A stretch of 64,000 nt of DNA from Lactococcus protaetiae (GCF_006965445.1 NZ_CP041356.1:62001-126000); one strand, 5' to 3'; shown: positions 1 to 10,533, counted from the stretch's first letter. Numbers and translations: made by a program. The notes: a model not told the origin generated them from the sequence alone.

Positions 1-921
1 TTTCAGCGAGTTCGCGCTCTTCGTGGTCAATCGTCAAAATCTTCTCACCTGCTTTTGCATCACGAACGACAATTTCATCGCTCCCGAATTTGTCAAAATC
101 AAAGCTATGCAAAGGTTGTCCGAAGAGCATGAGGACATAGTTGGTCACATCAACGACGTTATTAATCGGCTTCACACCTGCATTCATCAGACGATTTTGC
201 AGCCATTGCGGACTTTTGCCAATTTTGACATTTTCGATGACACGAATCTTGTAAGTCGGCACCTTGTCTGTGTCAACTTTGACAGAAACTCTGTCAGCTG
301 CGAGTAGCGACGGATTTTCTGTCAGCGCACGTTCTTCAAGTTTGACAGGTAAGCCGTAAATCGCGCCCACTTCCCAAGCTGCACCGTGCATAGACAGCGC
401 GTCCGCGCGGTTCGGCGTGATGGACAGCTCGATAATCTCATCATCCATATCCAGATATGGGAAAATGCTGTCGCCGGGCTTAGCATCCGCTGGCATTTCA
501 AAAATCCCATCTTCGTGCTTCATTGGGTTAATTTTTTCATCAATACCGATTTCATCAAGCGCACAAAGCATTCCTTGCGACTCAACTCCACGAATTTTGC
601 CTTTTTTAATCTTGATATTATCAACAATTCGCGCGCCAACCAAGGCTGTAATGGTCTTCATGCCAACACGCACATTTGGCGCACCGCAGACAATTTGCAG
701 CGGCTCATTGCCACCGACATTGACCTGCGTGATATGCAGATGCGTTTCAGGAATGTCTTCGCTCGACAAAATTTCACCGACCACAAGCTTTGATAGCCCT
801 CAGCTGGCGTCGTCACGCCCTCCACTTCAATGCCCGATGTGGACATTTTTTCTTCCAATTCTGCGGCTGTTGCCGTGAGGTCTGGCACCAGTTGTTTTAA
901 CCATTTGTAACTAACTTGCAT
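1..921 (-). CDS. pheT: Phenylalanine-tRNA ligase beta subunit, N-terminal part, with frameshift
   Basis: Beta chain of the alpha2-beta2 enzyme that charges tRNA-Phe in the cytosol. Only the N-terminal third is in the window; the gene runs off the left edge. It opens [15 protein letters not shown], and the sequence downstream of a frame change resumes as a PheT tRNA-binding and B3/B5-type sequence ([19 protein letters not shown], then [20 protein letters not shown]). The frame breaks near 788-792: CAAAG would need to be CAAAAG to continue Y-Q-K-L-V-V-G. PheT is essential, so one missing A in a homopolymer is more likely a sequence error than a true pseudogene. The ribosome site AAGGAAAAAT sits upstream of the ATG. 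It is separated from pheS by a 4.7 kb island. Confidence 0.9.
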
Positions 922-924
922 TTT

Positions 925-1446
925 TTATTTTTCCTTTTCAATCATAAAAAGATAATGAGGCATCACAATATCACGGTAACGCTTAGTAAATCTACTTTTG
1001 ACAATCATATTATTTCGAATGGCTACATTCATTGAGGCTAGATTTGTATCTCTGACTATTGAAGTTACATTTCCCGCTTTCAATTTTTCAAAAGCATACT
1101 TTTTAACTGCTTGCGCAGCCTCTACTGCAAAACCATGGTGCCAAAATTCTTTAATTAAATGATAACCAATTTCTTTATAGCTTTTTCCTTCAACAATTTG
1201 GTCAGTTATCCCACATTCTCCAATGACTTGCCCTGTCTCTTTTAACTCAACAGCCCATAAACCATAGCCATTTTCTTTATAAGACTGCTGATTCCAATTT
1301 AGCCAATTCAGAACTTCTTCATCGGAAAATGCGTGTTCATAAGCATACATGACTTCCGAATCTTGCAGAAATTTATTTAAATTGGGAACGTCGTCATTTT
1401 CCCATTCCCGCAAAATCAAACGCTCAGTTTCAATCATTTTCTTCAT
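925..1446 (-). CDS. GNAT family N-acetyltransferase (RimJ/RimL-like)
   Basis: A 173-residue acetyltransferase. It has the RimJ/RimL opening IETERLILREWENDD, a central acetyl-CoA region (GYGLWAVELKETGQVIGECGI, then EIGYHLIKEFWHHGFAVEAAQA) and the late N-x-x-S/A-M-N-V-A motif typical of this subfamily. It would transfer acetyl from acetyl-CoA to a protein N-terminus or small amine; the substrate cannot be read from sequence. Start at 1446 or the fourth codon (1437); neither has a clear Shine-Dalgarno. It lies 3 bases upstream of pheT and follows the 26-codon pheT remnant, so it may be translated by re-initiation after that remnant. From memory, streptococci also carry a GNAT gene between pheS and pheT, so it may be older than the restriction genes beside it. 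Confidence 0.85.
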   Translation of the reverse strand: MKKMIETERLILREWENDDVPNLNKFLQDSEVMYAYEHAFSDEEVLNWLNWNQQSYKENGYGLWAVELKETGQVIGECGITDQIVEGKSYKEIGYHLIKEFWHHGFAVEAAQAVKKYAFEKLKAGNVTSIVRDTNLASMNVAIRNNMIVKSRFTKRYRDIVMPHYLFMIEKEK

Positions 1447-1448
1447 TT

Positions 1449-1529
1449 TTATTTAAACTGCTCCAATTCTGTGGTAGTCGCCGTCAGATCTGGTACCAGT
1501 TGTTTTAACCTTTTGTATGATACTTGCAT
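1449..1529 (-). pseudogene. Truncated diverged copy of the pheT start
   Basis: Reads [20 protein letters not shown] followed by ELEQFK and a stop. This is a 26-codon copy of the first codons of pheT, with the same ribosome-site context (GGAAAAATAAAAA before the ATG). At DNA level it resembles the true pheT start at 850-930 with many third-position changes, so it is not a recent copy. It marks a recombination junction between the island (EcoRII-like genes) and the GNAT-pheT pair. It may still be translated as a leader peptide ahead of the GNAT gene. Confidence 0.8.
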
Positions 1530-1561
1530 TTTTTATTTTTCCTTTTTCCTTTATTAAAAGA

Positions 1562-2733
1562 TTATATTTCTTTATTTTTGACAAAGTCTATAAACTTTTT
1601 GACATTCCAAATTCTTTCCCTATAATCAACAGGATAGAATTTTATATATTCTTGCGGTACGACAAGGGTCACATTTTCTTCAGCCATTTCATCAAGTTGT
1701 TGAGGAGAAATCCCTTGTTGCAAAGTTAATAAATGCTTATTGGGAATTCTCTCCGCTTCATTCAAAATCTGACGCCATCTATCTTTACAAGTTGTCTTTG
1801 CTCCTAAAAAAGTAAGTTTCCCCACTTGAAATTGAGAATTATGATAAGCCTTTCCATCTGGAAAAATGAAATCAGGTTTACGATTGCCTTCAGTTTTAAC
1901 TTGTTCTTCAAATTTAAGATGATTTCCACTAAATATAGCAGCCGTGTGGTTTTCCAAAGATTTGCCAGCCCTACTTTTTCTTCGGTTTAGGACTGAGTTA
2001 GCAACATTAACAAAACTCTCCACAGTATCAAAGCCTGTCAGAATACTTTTATAACGTTGAACTTCAATCATTCTAAATAATTTATATTCTTCTCCATACC
2101 AAGTTAATAATTGCTTATCTGGATTAGAAATTACCTGATTTTGGAAATCTGGTAATTTTTCTAAAATCCTTCTCGTGGAACTTGATATTTCCTTAGAAGA
2201 TGGAAAATCAACAATAAGTTTATTTATATACTCAATAAATAGAGTTTCAAGATAATTAGGTTCACCAATATAGTTATTTTTTTCCTCAATCAGTTTACCA
2301 GTTTCTGTCACACTTATATTAAACCTGTTCAGAAAACTATCAATTTCCTCCTCAGTTGATAAGATATAAGCCTCATAATCTTCTGAAGATAATTTAACTA
2401 AAATGAACAAATCCCCGTGTGTTCAGGTTGCAAGAAAGGAAAACCACGACCAAATTTTGTTATTCTATATTCATCTCGTGTGCCTACACCATAATAAATA
2501 AAACGGCTATCAGTAGTAAGGTTATCCTGCCATTTTATCTTGACAAACTTGTCTTTATTTTCTCCTTTTTGTCCTGGAGTTTCAAATAAAATCGAATTTG
2601 CAGGCTTAGGTATGAATATTCCAGCTTGATGAGCACCCGTCAATCCTGTGTCGTTAGCTGTTAAAAATCTACAAAATGATTTATTGTTTTCTACAACTGC
2701 TGAGATGGCTTTTTCTAGGATTTCATTTGTCAT
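1562..2733 (-). CDS. EcoRII-family type II restriction endonuclease, frameshifted
   Basis: Two reading frames together make a 390-residue EcoRII-like enzyme (EcoRII is about 400). The N-terminal part (2398-2733) has the effector-binding domain signature FLTANDTGLTGAHQAG and ITKFGRGFPF. The C-terminal part (1562-2410) has the catalytic domain with NSVLNRRKSRAGKSLENH, TEGNRKPDFIFP and KTTCKDRWRQILNEA, which hold the PD-x-K-type active site. The break is at 2413-2416, where a run of four G on the coding strand must be five to read T-G-D-L-F-I-L-V. EcoRII cuts CCWGG; ScrFI-type relatives cut CCNGG; the exact site cannot be read here. It is divergent from its methylase, with 94 bases between start codons. 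If the frameshift is real, the enzyme is dead and the methylase is an orphan. Confidence 0.88.
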
Positions 2734-2775
2734 TTGTGTGGAACTCCTTTTATTGATATTTTTAGAAGATAATGA

Positions 2776-2808
2776 TATAATTGTGTCAGAAAGCGGACAA
2801 GTTGTCCG
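2776..2808 (+). promoter_or_regulatory. Methylase -10 box and palindromic operator
   Basis: In the divergent gap between the restriction and methylase genes, TATAAT (2776-2781) is followed by the perfect odd palindrome CGGACAAGTTGTCCG (2794-2808), placed just after the predicted transcription start. The methylase has an N-terminal helix-turn-helix, and M.EcoRII-type enzymes are known to repress their own promoter. Binding of the methylase here is an inference. Confidence 0.55.
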
Positions 2809-2827
2809 ACTATGTACACAGGAAACA

Positions 2828-3991
2828 ATGATTATGGAACAAATATTAACATTTACTGATTATGATGTCCTCATCAGAAGCAAACGTGAGCGGTTAAACA
2901 TGACCCAAAAAGAACTAGCTGACGCTGTCGGTTTTGGAAAATTTGGTGACCGCACTATCCGCCGCTGGGAAAAGCGTGAAAGCAAACCTTCTTCACTTGA
3001 ACTTAACGCTATTTTACATTTTCCAGAAACAGCACCGTTTTCTAATATCGAAAATGCTCCTTATAAGATGATTGACCTTTTCGCTGGTATCGGCGGAACA
3101 CGTCTCGGTTTTCATCAAACGAGGAAAGTGAAATCTGTTTTCACGAGTGAAATTGATAAGTTTGCTTGCAAGACTTATAAAGCGAACTTTGGAGATGTTC
3201 CAGAAGGCGATATCACAAAAATTGAAGCTAAAGATATTACAGATTTTGATATTTTAGTTGGAGGTTTTCCTTGCCAAGCCTTTAGCCAAGCTGGGAAAAA
3301 ATTAGGCTTTGAGGATACTCGCGGAACTTTGTTTTTTGAAATTGCACGTATTTTGAAAGAAAAACGTCCTAAAGCTTTCTTACTTGAAAATGTTAAAAAT
3401 TTGAAATCTCACGATAAGGGACGAACTTTTCAAGTTATTGAAAACACACTCAAAGAATTAGATTACGAAGTCCAGCATATTCTTTTTAAGGCTAAAGATT
3501 TCGGGGTTCCTCAAAATCGGGAACGTATCTACATTGTCGGTTTTGATAAAAAGCAAGTTTCAAATTATAAAGATTTTCAATTTCCTTTTAACTTTCATAC
3601 TAATACTCTCGTAGGAGATATTCTTGATGATTATGTTGACCCCAAATATACTATTTCAGATAAACTTTGGGAGGGACATCAACGTAGAAAAGCAGAACAT
3701 AAAGAAAAGGGGAACGGTTTTGGATATTCGCTTTTTAATGCCGAAAGTCAGTACACAAATACCATTTCAGCACGTTACTACAAAGACGGTAGTGAAATTC
3801 TGATTGAGCAAAAAGGTCAAAATCCAAGAAAATTGACACCACGTGAGGCTGCACGTTTGCAAGGCTTTCCAGAGAATTACATCATTCCAGTAAGTGATAC
3901 GCAAGCTTATAAAGAATTTGGTAATTCTGTTGCTGTACCCGTTATTCATGCGATTGCTGAAGAAATGTTGAAAGTTTTAGAGAACTCCTGA
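2828..3991 (+). CDS. DNA (cytosine-5) methyltransferase with N-terminal HTH, EcoRII type
   Basis: Methylates cytosine at C5 and would protect the host from the adjacent EcoRII-like nuclease. Residues about 15-60 form an Xre-type helix-turn-helix (RSKRERLNMTQKELADAVG). The C5-methylase motifs follow in order: I (DLFAGIGGTRLGF), IV with the catalytic Cys (GGFPCQAFSQAG), VI (ENVKNL), VIII (QNRERIYIVGF), and IX/X near RLQGFPENY and GNSVAVPV. The start is taken at 2828, four bases after AGGA; the in-frame ATG at 2834 is also possible. An open frame extends upstream to 2648 but crosses the promoter and the divergent gene, so that extension is rejected. The gene is intact. Confidence 0.93.
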   Translation: MIMEQILTFTDYDVLIRSKRERLNMTQKELADAVGFGKFGDRTIRRWEKRESKPSSLELNAILHFPETAPFSNIENAPYKMIDLFAGIGGTRLGFHQTRKVKSVFTSEIDKFACKTYKANFGDVPEGDITKIEAKDITDFDILVGGFPCQAFSQAGKKLGFEDTRGTLFFEIARILKEKRPKAFLLENVKNLKSHDKGRTFQVIENTLKELDYEVQHILFKAKDFGVPQNRERIYIVGFDKKQVSNYKDFQFPFNFHTNTLVGDILDDYVDPKYTISDKLWEGHQRRKAEHKEKGNGFGYSLFNAESQYTNTISARYYKDGSEILIEQKGQNPRKLTPREAARLQGFPENYIIPVSDTQAYKEFGNSVAVPVIHAIAEEMLKVLENS

Positions 3992-4011
3992 TTTGGGAGT
4001 TTTTTTATTCT
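3984..4011 (+). terminator. Terminator of the methylase gene
   Basis: AACTCC-TGATTT-GGGAGTT followed by seven T. It overlaps the last codons and stop of the methylase and abuts the convergent HEPN gene. Confidence 0.8.
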
Positions 4012-4565
4012 TGCTCTTCAACCAAAACTGTAGCAAAATTTTTTATCATTTTCACAAATCTATCATAGTTGCTTTGTCCACCTTTCTGTCTGTTCTTTTT
4101 CAGAAGATAGTCTTTAGGTTCAAGAAAATCTTTATGATGTAAAGAATGGCTAATATATTCTCTTTTTGCTTCATCACTTTCGTGAGCAATAAAGTTTCTT
4201 AAGTATTTACAATCTTGAAAAAAGCTCCATTCTGAATCTTGTTGTATTAACTCAAAACAATTATCTTTTTCAAATATTTGTTCCACAATTATTTTCATTC
4301 TAGAATTTATTTCAAAATAGCTTACGTTAGTCATTTTTTTTAAATGGTCATAATCACTAAACTGCATTTTTAATTTCTCGTGTTTTCCAAGTTTGCTTGA
4401 GTTTCCAATCGCGTACTCTGGAATCATCTTCGTATATAGGTTCTCAAACTTAACAAAAATTTTAAAGAATGCTAATTCAATAATTTCTGGATTATTTTGA
4501 ATTAAATTTTTCCACTTCTCTATTTCCTGAAACAAATCGTATCTTTCATCTTGTTCATCAACCAT
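4005..4565 (-). CDS. HEPN-like putative RNase, second gene of a DUF262 pair
   Basis: A 186-residue helical, charged protein with no signal peptide or membrane segment. Residues in LRNFIAHESDE fit the HEPN ribonuclease motif R-x4-H, placed after a long helical region with several charged stretches. From family knowledge it resembles the MAE_28990/MAE_18760-type HEPN-like proteins often found next to DUF262 genes, but I cannot confirm by search. The start is chosen at 4565 (MVDEQDERYDLF) because this ATG overlaps the upstream DUF262 stop by eight bases (ATGGTTGA), a sign of translational coupling. The earlier ATG at 4586 lies deep in the DUF262 frame. Likely role: effector RNase of a two-gene defence or toxin-antitoxin-like unit (inference). 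Confidence 0.65.
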   Translation of the reverse strand: MVDEQDERYDLFQEIEKWKNLIQNNPEIIELAFFKIFVKFENLYTKMIPEYAIGNSSKLGKHEKLKMQFSDYDHLKKMTNVSYFEINSRMKIIVEQIFEKDNCFELIQQDSEWSFFQDCKYLRNFIAHESDEAKREYISHSLHHKDFLEPKDYLLKKNRQKGGQSNYDRFVKMIKNFATVLVEEQE

Positions 4566-5616
4566 TAGACAAACTATCCATTTCATAAATTAATATTTCT
4601 AGGCGTTTCTCTCTAGTAGCTGCTTGTCTAGTTCCGTTACTATGTAGTTTTTCAAACTCTCGGATTATTGTCTGTTTGCTTTCATCATCTACACTTATTT
4701 GAGCCTCAATTTCATTTATACCTGACTTCAGTCCCAACTCACTAGTAACTATCCTAGATTGTTTATTATAGTTTTCTAAGCCAAACAACCCTAATGTCAG
4801 ATAACAAAATAAAGTATAGAAATAATTTTTGTTTCTGAATTTTCTTACATTGATTGTATTATCGGAGAGTAGCATTTCAATTTTATTAAACACTGTATTA
4901 AAACGACTTAATATCTCTTCATAATTTGAAAACGCACTATCATATGTTTTATAAAGTTTATCTAAATTACTTGGATTGTCAGTTCTTATTCCTTCCAATA
5001 ATGCGCCAACTAACATCGAAATGTACTCAGCATCTACCATTCTTAAAAGTTCGTTATCAGAAAATATATGATTTTCAATAAAAAACTTTCTTCGCTCACT
5101 CGCAATAGAATAGACCATCACTTTCAAAAATCCTCGATAATTAGCATTACGCAATTCTTGCTTTGTAAGCACGTAACTATTGGTGTTCATACGTGTAAAC
5201 ATATCATAAATTAAATCATCATCTTTCGTTGTTATTAACTCAACTGGTACTTGATAATTCAAAAATTCTTCCCTAACTTGTTCTGGTAATTCGGAAAACT
5301 TAAGTTCTGAAAATTCTTGATTGTGAATTTTCATTACACCAAATTCATCGTTCGCAAATTTTATGATAGCTCTTAAACGCTGTTGTCCATCAATCACTTC
5401 TCTAAATGTTTTTCTAAGCGACATATCTACTGTTTGACGAATAAATACTAACGGAATAGGTAAATCCCTCAGAATAGTATCAATTAAATATGACTCAGCT
5501 TTACTATTCCAAACAGAATTTCTTTGGTATTTGGGAGACATTTCTAACTGACCTTTATCATACCATTCCAAAAAGTCATTGATGTTATATATTTTAGTTT
5601 GTTTCAAATTTGCCAT
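4558..5616 (-). CDS. DUF262 (GmrSD N-domain / ParB-like) protein
   Basis: A 352-residue protein of the DUF262 family, whose fold is ParB/sulfiredoxin-like and is shared with the GmrS part of type IV restriction enzymes. Visible features are YQRNSVWNSKAESYLIDTIL, then the hallmark DGQQRL in EVIDGQQRLRAIIKF near residue 80, then FTRMNTNSYVLTKQELRNA. There is no C-terminal DUF1524 HNH nuclease, so any effector activity should come from the coupled HEPN gene. The start at 5616 has GAGG six bases upstream; an ATG two codons earlier is less well placed. The pair sits between pheS and an EcoRII-like system, that is, in a defence island. DUF262 proteins can act as NTP-dependent sensors or nucleases; which applies here is unknown. 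Confidence 0.8.
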   Translation of the reverse strand: MANLKQTKIYNINDFLEWYDKGQLEMSPKYQRNSVWNSKAESYLIDTILRDLPIPLVFIRQTVDMSLRKTFREVIDGQQRLRAIIKFANDEFGVMKIHNQEFSELKFSELPEQVREEFLNYQVPVELITTKDDDLIYDMFTRMNTNSYVLTKQELRNANYRGFLKVMVYSIASERRKFFIENHIFSDNELLRMVDAEYISMLVGALLEGIRTDNPSNLDKLYKTYDSAFSNYEEILSRFNTVFNKIEMLLSDNTINVRKFRNKNYFYTLFCYLTLGLFGLENYNKQSRIVTSELGLKSGINEIEAQISVDDESKQTIIREFEKLHSNGTRQAATREKRLEILIYEMDSLSNG

Positions 5617-5654
5617 AATCAACCTCTATATTTTTTAATAAATCTGCTAAGGTT

Positions 5655-6695
5655 CTATTTCCCAAACTGCTCCAAAAACCGCAAATCCCCTTGATAAAAT
5701 CCACGAATATCATTAATCCCGTATCTCAGCATGGCAATCCGCTCTTGCCCTAGCCCAAAGGCGAAGCCACTGTAAATTTTGCTGTCGAGTCCCGACATTT
5801 CCAGCACATTAGGGTGAACCATACCAGCGCCAAGAATTTCAATCCAGCCAGTGTGTTTGCAGACGTTGCAACCTTTGCCACCGCACTTGAAACAAGAAAT
5901 ATCGACCTCAACCGATGGTTCAGTGAATGGGAAATAGCTTGGGCGCCAGCGAAGCTCACGATCTTGACCAAACATTTTTTTCATGACAAGGTCAAGTGTG
6001 CCTTTAAGATCTGCCATGGTGATATTCTTGTCCACAACAAGCCCCTCAATTTGATGAAATTGGTGGCTGTGTGTTGCGTCATCAGTGTCTCTGCGATAAA
6101 CGCGCCCCGGCGCAATCATGCGCAAACCTCCTTTGCTAAAGTCATGCGCATCCATTGTCCGTGCCTGCATAGGCGAAGTGTGCGTGCGCAATAGCGTTTC
6201 GCTCGTGATGTAAAAAGTATCTTGCATATCACGCGCAGGGTGATCTTTGGGCAAATTCATACGCTCGAAATTATAATGATCCGTTTCAACTTCGTAGCCG
6301 TCCACAATTTCATAACCCATGCCTAGAAAAATTTCTTCAATTTCCTCTTGGGTTTGCGTAAGAATGTGACGTGCACCTCTTTTTTGTTTACGCCCTGGTA
6401 AAGTCACATCGAGTGTTTCAGCTCCCAATGCTGCATTCATCGCAGCTTGCTCAATTTCAGCTTTCTTTGCCTCAAATTTTGTGCCAAATTCATCACGAAA
6501 AGCATTAGCCAAGCTACCTATCACAGGGCGCTCGTCATTGGTCAAATCTTTCATCCCTTTGAGGATTTCAGTCAATTCACCTTTTTTACCCAGCATAATC
6601 GTCCTCAGATTGACGAGTGTTTTTTCGTCAGTTACTGACAGAAGTTCTGTCAGCGTGCGCGTGCGCAAATCTTCAATTTTTTCTTTTAAATCCAT
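5655..6695 (-). CDS. pheS: Phenylalanine-tRNA ligase alpha subunit
   Basis: Catalytic alpha chain that activates phenylalanine and charges tRNA-Phe. 346 residues, full length. It has the N-terminal coiled coil ([19 protein letters not shown]), class II motif 2 ([20 protein letters not shown]), the PheS cysteine cluster [12 protein letters not shown], and motif 3 ([17 protein letters not shown]). The start at 6695 matches the family; the open frame extends 16 codons further without homology. No Shine-Dalgarno is visible before the ATG. A T-box leader lies upstream at 6965-7200, but a modular repeat (6789-6968) sits between leader and gene. pheT should follow directly; a defence island intervenes, so co-transcription must cross about 4.7 kb. 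Confidence 0.95.
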   Translation of the reverse strand: MDLKEKIEDLRTRTLTELLSVTDEKTLVNLRTIMLGKKGELTEILKGMKDLTNDERPVIGSLANAFRDEFGTKFEAKKAEIEQAAMNAALGAETLDVTLPGRKQKRGARHILTQTQEEIEEIFLGMGYEIVDGYEVETDHYNFERMNLPKDHPARDMQDTFYITSETLLRTHTSPMQARTMDAHDFSKGGLRMIAPGRVYRRDTDDATHSHQFHQIEGLVVDKNITMADLKGTLDLVMKKMFGQDRELRWRPSYFPFTEPSVEVDISCFKCGGKGCNVCKHTGWIEILGAGMVHPNVLEMSGLDSKIYSGFAFGLGQERIAMLRYGINDIRGFYQGDLRFLEQFGK

Positions 6696-6788
6696 GTTTA
6701 ATATACAAAATATAGCTATTACTTCTCTGCAAATAACTATCAAGTTATTGAGAAGAACAGATTCATTTTGTTATCCTTTCTATAATAA

Positions 6789-6968
6789 ATGACGTCAAGA
6801 CTTATTTAGTGGGAGTTGAAACTCCCACTGAATTTAGTCGGACTAAATTCAAAGTTAGTGCTACTTCATCCCTACCTAAGAGGTAGGCGACTAGCCACTT
6901 CAGTATCATAGCGAGCATTGACAGCGGAGCCGCAGGGCGGAGATAGCACGCACTTACTTCGATAAAAA
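6789..6968 (+). repeat. Modular repeat, class A, between T-box and pheS
   Basis: Short copy of class A. The left end is a TGACGTCAAGACTTATTTAG variant followed by the hairpin AGTGGGAGTT/AACTCCCACT. The right end is GCACGCACTTACTTCGATAAA. It lies immediately downstream of the T-box terminator, within the pheS leader. Confidence 0.8.
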
Positions 6969-7200
6969 AATACCACGATTTTATTCTCCAAAGGAGCGAA
7001 AACCGCGGTACCATCCTATTTTATCACTTAATTAACTTATTTAATTTGTCCGTTTAGTAAGCAAATGTTCAAGACCATTTCTCGCTTAAAAACAAAACTT
7101 TACGCAAGGTGAACTTCAGCTGTCGTTTTGTACTACGGCTCTCAGTCGGTGACCATAATTCCCTCAAACTCTACCTACAACTTACTCTTCTTACGTGATT
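6965..7200 (-). promoter_or_regulatory. T-box leader for pheS (tRNA-Phe sensing)
   Basis: On the minus strand the T-box core TGGTACCGCGG is followed by TTTTCGCTCC and a terminator, pairing TACCGCGGTTTT with AAAATCGTGGTA before seven T. Upstream are Stem I-like elements, and a GAAGTTCACC stretch places UUC, a Phe codon, in a plausible specifier position. Uncharged tRNA-Phe would stabilise the antiterminator and allow pheS transcription. The specifier call is by eye. Confidence 0.85.
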
Positions 7201-7267
7201 ATTTTTATTTTATCACTTTACACCAATTTGTCAAATCTTTTTAAGAAACTGATGCAATTTTTATGAT

Positions 7268-7296
7268 TATTAAAAGCTGTCAGTACTGACAGCCTT
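7268..7296 (-). terminator. Terminator of purA
   Basis: On the minus strand, GGCTGTCAGTACTGACAGC followed by TTTT. This is an example of the CTGTCAG palindrome used as a terminator stem. Confidence 0.75.
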
Positions 7297-7317
7297 ATTT
7301 TTCAATGCTTAGATGGC

Positions 7318-8609
<1,292 letters not shown>

Positions 8610-8807
8610 AATATTTCTCTTTTCTTTAAAATATTTTGCACGCTCCACCGCCTTTGCTCCACAAGTCTGCTTTGCGAGGTAGATATGGCTGGCATTTTCA
8701 AGATGAAAGCTCCTGTCGCACTTACTTTTATTTTATCAAATTTTGATACCGATTTTAGCAAAAAGTGAAAAGAAAATACGTAATTCTGGTTAAATGTTTG
8801 GAAATAG

Positions 8808-9492
8808 CTAATTTTTGTAACCTGTAAAATTCCAATTCACAATTTGACCTGATTTCTGGTCATACCGAATATCAATTTCAACATTATTTTTGGAAGTAGC
8901 CGGCGTTCTCCAAACTGCATTAAGAACCTTTTGCCCTTCATCATCAACCATACTATAAATCTGAGTTGGTGCTGGAAGTACAGCTGCTAAAGTCGAGTAC
9001 AATGTTCCTCCAGTATAGGTCATTTTCCCGTTTACTCCCTGTTGTGTGCCCATTGCCCAGTGAATTGAATAAAAAAGATGATTGGTCCAACCTGGAATCT
9101 CTGAAAGATGATTTGCTGCAAACTCATATTTATCTCTGCTTGATGCAGTAGGAGAACCATATAGTCCATACGAGCTACTACTACTTTTTGAAAAATCATT
9201 GATTCCAGCATTGTTAGGATTTTTTAGAGCCCCAACAATTACAATCACAAAAAAGACAAGTAAGGCAATCGAGAATAAAATAATATTTATCGTCCAAAAT
9301 TTTGTCTTAAATTTATATACTTTCTCTTCTTGAGTGGTCTCGTAGGTTTTCTCATCAATTTTAATCTGCTTTATTTTATTCGCTTCTTCGAGCGCTGAAT
9401 CAATATATTGAGTATGACAAAACACACTCAACACCGTTTTCTATCTCAATGAACTCATTACCACCGCACTGCTCACAGATTCGTTTTTCCAT
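8808..9492 (-). CDS. Zinc-ribbon single-pass membrane protein, frameshifted
   Basis: Unrecognised family. The N-terminus is MEKRICEQCGGNEFIEIENG, start at 9492 with GGGAGAAG upstream. It leads into C-V then, after a frame change at 9419-9422 (four A on the plus strand), F-C-H-T-Q-Y-I-D. Joined, this makes a C-x2-C...C-x2-C zinc ribbon. The join needs two extra bases (TTTT to TTTTTT on the coding strand) or one fewer. A cytosolic linker, one strong membrane helix (INIILFSIALLVFFVIVIVG), a Ser-rich linker and an extracellular domain of about 130 residues follow. The layout (zinc ribbon, helix, outer domain) resembles small Gram-positive sensor or envelope proteins. No function is assigned. Confidence 0.7.
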
Positions 9493-9601
9493 TTCTTCTC
9501 CCAGACTGACTTGTTGCTCGTGTAAGACAAGTGCCTGTACTTTCAATTTTATTACATTATATTATTTTTACAAATTGCTTGCAATATTTCTTATCGAAAT
9601 T

Positions 9602-9649
9602 TTGCAATTTTCAAAGTTTAGATTCCGTACTTTTTGTTATAATTAAACC
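9602..9649 (+). promoter_or_regulatory. hslO promoter abutting the start codon
   Basis: TATAAT at 9638-9643 is separated from the ATG at 9650 by six bases, so transcription would start at or next to the A of the start codon. No Shine-Dalgarno is present. The -35 box is unclear. Predicted leaderless mRNA. Confidence 0.55.
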
Positions 9650-10533
9650 ATGGATAAAATCATTAAATCAATCTCAAAAAATGGACATTTTCGCGCTTTT
9701 GTTTTGGATTCTACTGACACGGTGCGCGAGGCGCAAGTGCGTCACAACACGATGCCTTCGTCAACTGTGGCGCTGGGACGGACGCTGATTGCGGCGCAAA
9801 TCTTGGGCGCAAATGAAAAAGGCGACGCAAAAATCACGGTCAAGGTGCTGGGTGACGGTGCGATGGGCGCAATTATCGCTAACGCAGACAGTAAGGGGCA
9901 GGTCAAGGGCTACGTACAAAATAAAGATTTAGATTACAAAAAAGCTTCCACAGGTGAGGTACTGGTCGCGCCTTTTGTGGGAAATGGATTTTTTGTCGTG
10001 ATTAAGGACATGGGACTGAAACAGCCTTATAGCGGGCAAGTTGACCTCATCACTGGCGAAATCGGCGAGGACTTGGCTTGGTATTTCCTTTCTTCTGAGC
10101 AAACGCCATCGTCTGTCGGCTTGAATGTTTTACTTGACGAAAATGCTGACACAGTCAAGATTGCAGGTGGTTTCATGTTGCAAGCATTGCCAGACGCAAA
10201 GGACGAGGAAATCAGCGAAATGGAGCATAATATCAAGGCGATGCCGTCCATTTCAAGCTTACTGACAGGCGCTGAGCCACTGACCGCCATGTTGTCAGCG
10301 ATTTATGGCGATATGCCTTTTAGCATTCTTGACGAATCCCCCTCAAATTTGACTGCGATTGCAACAAAGACCGCTTCCGTCAAGGTATCAAATCGCTAGG
10401 GGCCAAAGCTATCACCGAGATGATTGAAGAAGACCACGGCGCTGAGGTCATTTGTCAATTTTGCGAGAGAAAGTATGAATTTGACGAAAAAGAACTGAAT
10501 GCCCTCCTACTGCCAGACGCACAGACAGATTGA
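9650..10533 (+). CDS. hslO: Hsp33 redox-regulated chaperone, frameshifted in this sequence
   Basis: Cytosolic holdase chaperone switched on by oxidation of four zinc-bound cysteines. Restoring one base gives 294 residues, the normal size. The body ([19 protein letters not shown]..., [31 protein letters not shown]) is in frame one. After 10338-10342 the frame shifts, and the zinc domain reads F-D-C-D-C-N-K-D and later [11 protein letters not shown]. Together these give C-x-C...C-x2-C. The run of five C would need to be six. As printed the protein would lose its redox switch. dusB, a common neighbour of hslO in related genera, is now 13 kb away beyond the type I island. Confidence 0.92.

Noticed and set aside
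2648-2827. 60-residue N-terminal extension of the methylase
   Set aside because: It crosses the divergent restriction gene, promoter and operator; family alignment starts at the HTH.
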